Shown here in pieces: positions 5,350 to 6,309 of a stretch of 6,309 nucleotides of DNA. The notes beneath the pieces were generated by a model. It made no database searches, was not told the origin of the DNA, and saw only the letters and a list, made by a program, of their open reading frames with translations. The translations under genes were made by a program, and so were the position numbers. Position 1 is the stretch's first letter; each line of letters opens with the position of its first letter. Source of the stretch: Actinomycetota bacterium (GTDB lineage: Bacteria > Actinomycetota > Acidimicrobiia > Acidimicrobiales > JACCXE01); NCBI GenBank assembly GCA_013697265.1, contig JACCXE010000030.1, positions 1 through 6,309 on the forward strand. Reading direction: 5' to 3'.

Positions 5350-5799
5350 TCAGGGGTTCACCGCCGCATCGAAGGCCGAGACTCGCTCTGTGTCTTCGTA
5401 GTCTTCTTGGTTGCGGATCTTTCCCCACGAGGTGCGAACGACGAGAACGGCCCGGTTCGCGTAGAGGTCGTTGCCGTCTGGCCCCGGGATCCAGTGGTGG
5501 ACGCGGACCGCGGCTCTGGTGTTCCACGGTGGACCGTTGACAAGGATGTCTTCGACCTCCATCTGCATCCCGTGGGCGACGTACCGATTCAAGAAGGCCT
5601 CGATCTCGGCTCGGCCCTTGTGGGTGGGGAACGCGGCACGACCGGGCTGGGGAGCTCGGTACTGGCGGGACCACGTGTTGTCGCCCGGGAACATCAATTC
5701 GGCGTCGTCGGCGAACATGGCCAGCGCCGGCTTGTAGCGACCCTGGTTGAGGGATCGGATGTTGCGTCGTATCAACATCCGAACTGCAGCTTTGTACAT
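5350..5799 (-). CDS. SnoaL/NTF2-like protein
   Basis: A 149-residue protein with the features of the SnoaL-like cone-shaped alpha+beta fold (ketosteroid isomerase and limonene-epoxide hydrolase superfamily). An N-terminal helix RRNIRSLNQGRYKPALAMFA (11-30) leads to DDAELMFPGDNTWS (31-44). A helix GRAEIEAFLNRYVAHGMQM (62-80) is followed by strands holding AAVRVHHWIP (96-105), NRAVLVVRTSWGKI (115-128) and DYEDTERVSAFD (133-144). Length is normal. Members range from isomerases and hydrolases to non-enzymatic binding proteins, and no catalytic set identifies a reaction here. The start is secure: AGGAGGT on the minus strand lies 5 bases before the ATG. TTGAGC (5843-5848) and TAGATT (5820-5825), 17 bp apart, form its promoter, and a palindrome covers that -10 box. 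It diverges from a TetR gene, so repression by that regulator is likely. Confidence 0.85.
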   Translation of the reverse strand: MYKAAVRMLIRRNIRSLNQGRYKPALAMFADDAELMFPGDNTWSRQYRAPQPGRAAFPTHKGRAEIEAFLNRYVAHGMQMEVEDILVNGPPWNTRAAVRVHHWIPGPDGNDLYANRAVLVVRTSWGKIRNQEDYEDTERVSAFDAAVNP

Positions 5800-5808
5800 G
5801 CGGACCTC

Positions 5809-5826
5809 CTAGATAGATCAATCTAG
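5809..5826. promoter_or_regulatory. Likely TetR operator over the SnoaL-like gene promoter
   Basis: CTAGATAGATCAATCTAG equals its own reverse complement at 16 of 18 positions. The inner TAGAT-N2-ATCTA (5814-5825) resembles the TAGAC-N2-GTCTA type operators of LmrA/QdoR (YxaF)-type TetR proteins, the subfamily of the adjacent regulator. It covers the -10 box of the SnoaL-like gene (minus, 5820-5825) and lies just before TACTCT (5827-5832), a -10 box for the regulator. One bound dimer could therefore repress both genes. Confidence 0.72.
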
Positions 5827-5839
5827 TACTCTCTACCGA

Positions 5840-6309
5840 GTGGCTCAAGCCAAGACGAAAGAGGAGAACACGCGGACCCGAATCGTGGAAGCCGGCGCCG
5901 AGCTGTTCCGCCGGCACGGTTACGCCGCCACGGGCCTCAAGGCCATCGTCGCCTCGAGCACTTCCACCTACGGTTCGCTCTATCACTTCTTCCCCGGAGG
6001 AAAAGAAGAGCTCGGCGTCGTGGCACTTCGAGCCGGCGGCGAAACCTATCGAGCGCTTGTCGATGCGTTCTACGTCGAAGGCGCCGACGTGGTTGCAGCC
6101 ACGGAGAGTTTCTTCGACGGCGCGGCTGCTGTCGTGGAGGCGACCGGCTTCGCCGATGCGTGTCCCATCGCCACCGTCGCACTCGAAGTGGCTAGCACCA
6201 GCGAGCCGATGCGACAGGCCGCCGCCGAGGCCTTCGAGTCCTGGCTCGCTGTGCTCGAAAAGCGTTTCAGCGAGGCCGGGATGGATCGAGCACGCGCTCG
6301 GGAGATCGC
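5840..6309 (+). CDS. TetR family regulator, LmrA/YxaF type (3' end beyond window)
   Basis: A TetR transcription factor; 156 residues are visible and the frame is open to the right edge. The N-terminal DNA-binding domain spans about 11-60: RIVEAGAELFRRHGYAATGL, then the helix-turn-helix ending in STYGSLYHFFPGGKEEL, the form typical of the LmrA/YxaF group. The ligand domain contains ACPIATVALEVAS (about 109-121), matching the CPxAxVALE signature of the same group. These proteins are usually about 190-200 residues, so some 35-45 are missing. GTG 5840 is used because the domain begins directly after it and no ATG lies nearby. TACTCT (5827-5832) ends 7 bases before it with no Shine-Dalgarno, implying a leaderless mRNA. 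It probably represses itself and the divergent SnoaL-like gene; the inducer is unknown. Confidence 0.92.
   Translation, partial: MAQAKTKEENTRTRIVEAGAELFRRHGYAATGLKAIVASSTSTYGSLYHFFPGGKEELGVVALRAGGETYRALVDAFYVEGADVVAATESFFDGAAAVVEATGFADACPIATVALEVASTSEPMRQAAAEAFESWLAVLEKRFSEAGMDRARAREI

Noticed and set aside
5311..5826. Plus-strand frame of 171 codons opposite the SnoaL-like gene
   Set aside because: Shadow frame; the minus-strand gene has a perfect Shine-Dalgarno, a promoter and a recognisable fold.

Overview
The window is high-GC DNA with actinobacterial character. The leucyl-tRNA synthetase has the actinobacterial form of its zinc-region and post-transfer blocks, the tRNA genes do not all encode CCA, several genes look leaderless behind a TANNNT -10 box, and there is a TCGAAC-N4-GTTCG type SOS box. 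Ltp-type repeat proteins and LmrA/YxaF-type TetR regulators fit the same phylum. Acidimicrobiia is a plausible class, but that is only an impression.

Layout. Positions 1-1699 (minus) hold the N-terminal 566 residues of leuS; the gene runs off the left edge. A 72-bp divergent promoter region separates it from an acyltransferase-3 family membrane O-acyltransferase (1772-2842, plus). Ten bases later comes an intact tRNA-Ala(GGC) at 2853-2926. Everything up to there looks like ordinary chromosome.

From the 3' end of that tRNA to about 5255 the DNA looks accessory. The last 15 bp of the tRNA region (2915-2929) are repeated exactly at 3432-3446. Between the copies lies a unit of about 0.5 kb with a near-perfect LexA box and one gene, a small PD-(D/E)XK nuclease of the group I intron-associated type (PDDEXK_5). 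Then follow a zinc-ribbon, single-pass membrane protein with two Ltp-type repeats (a family that includes a phage superinfection-exclusion lipoprotein), a DUF4177-like reading frame interrupted by one in-frame TAG, a perfectly palindromic bidirectional terminator, and a minus-strand lipoprotein. The stretch ends at a 3'-half remnant of a second alanine tRNA, tRNA-Ala(UGC), of the kind left by site-specific integration. No integrase is present, so these look like remnants or non-autonomous units.

From 5350 to the right edge is a compact regulatory pair: a SnoaL/NTF2-like protein (minus) diverging from a TetR regulator of the LmrA/YxaF type (plus, cut by the window end). An 18-bp near-palindrome sits on the -10 box of the SnoaL-like gene, as expected for the operator of this regulator. 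The stretch 4458-4575, between the DUF4177 remnant and the terminator, shows nothing I can assign.
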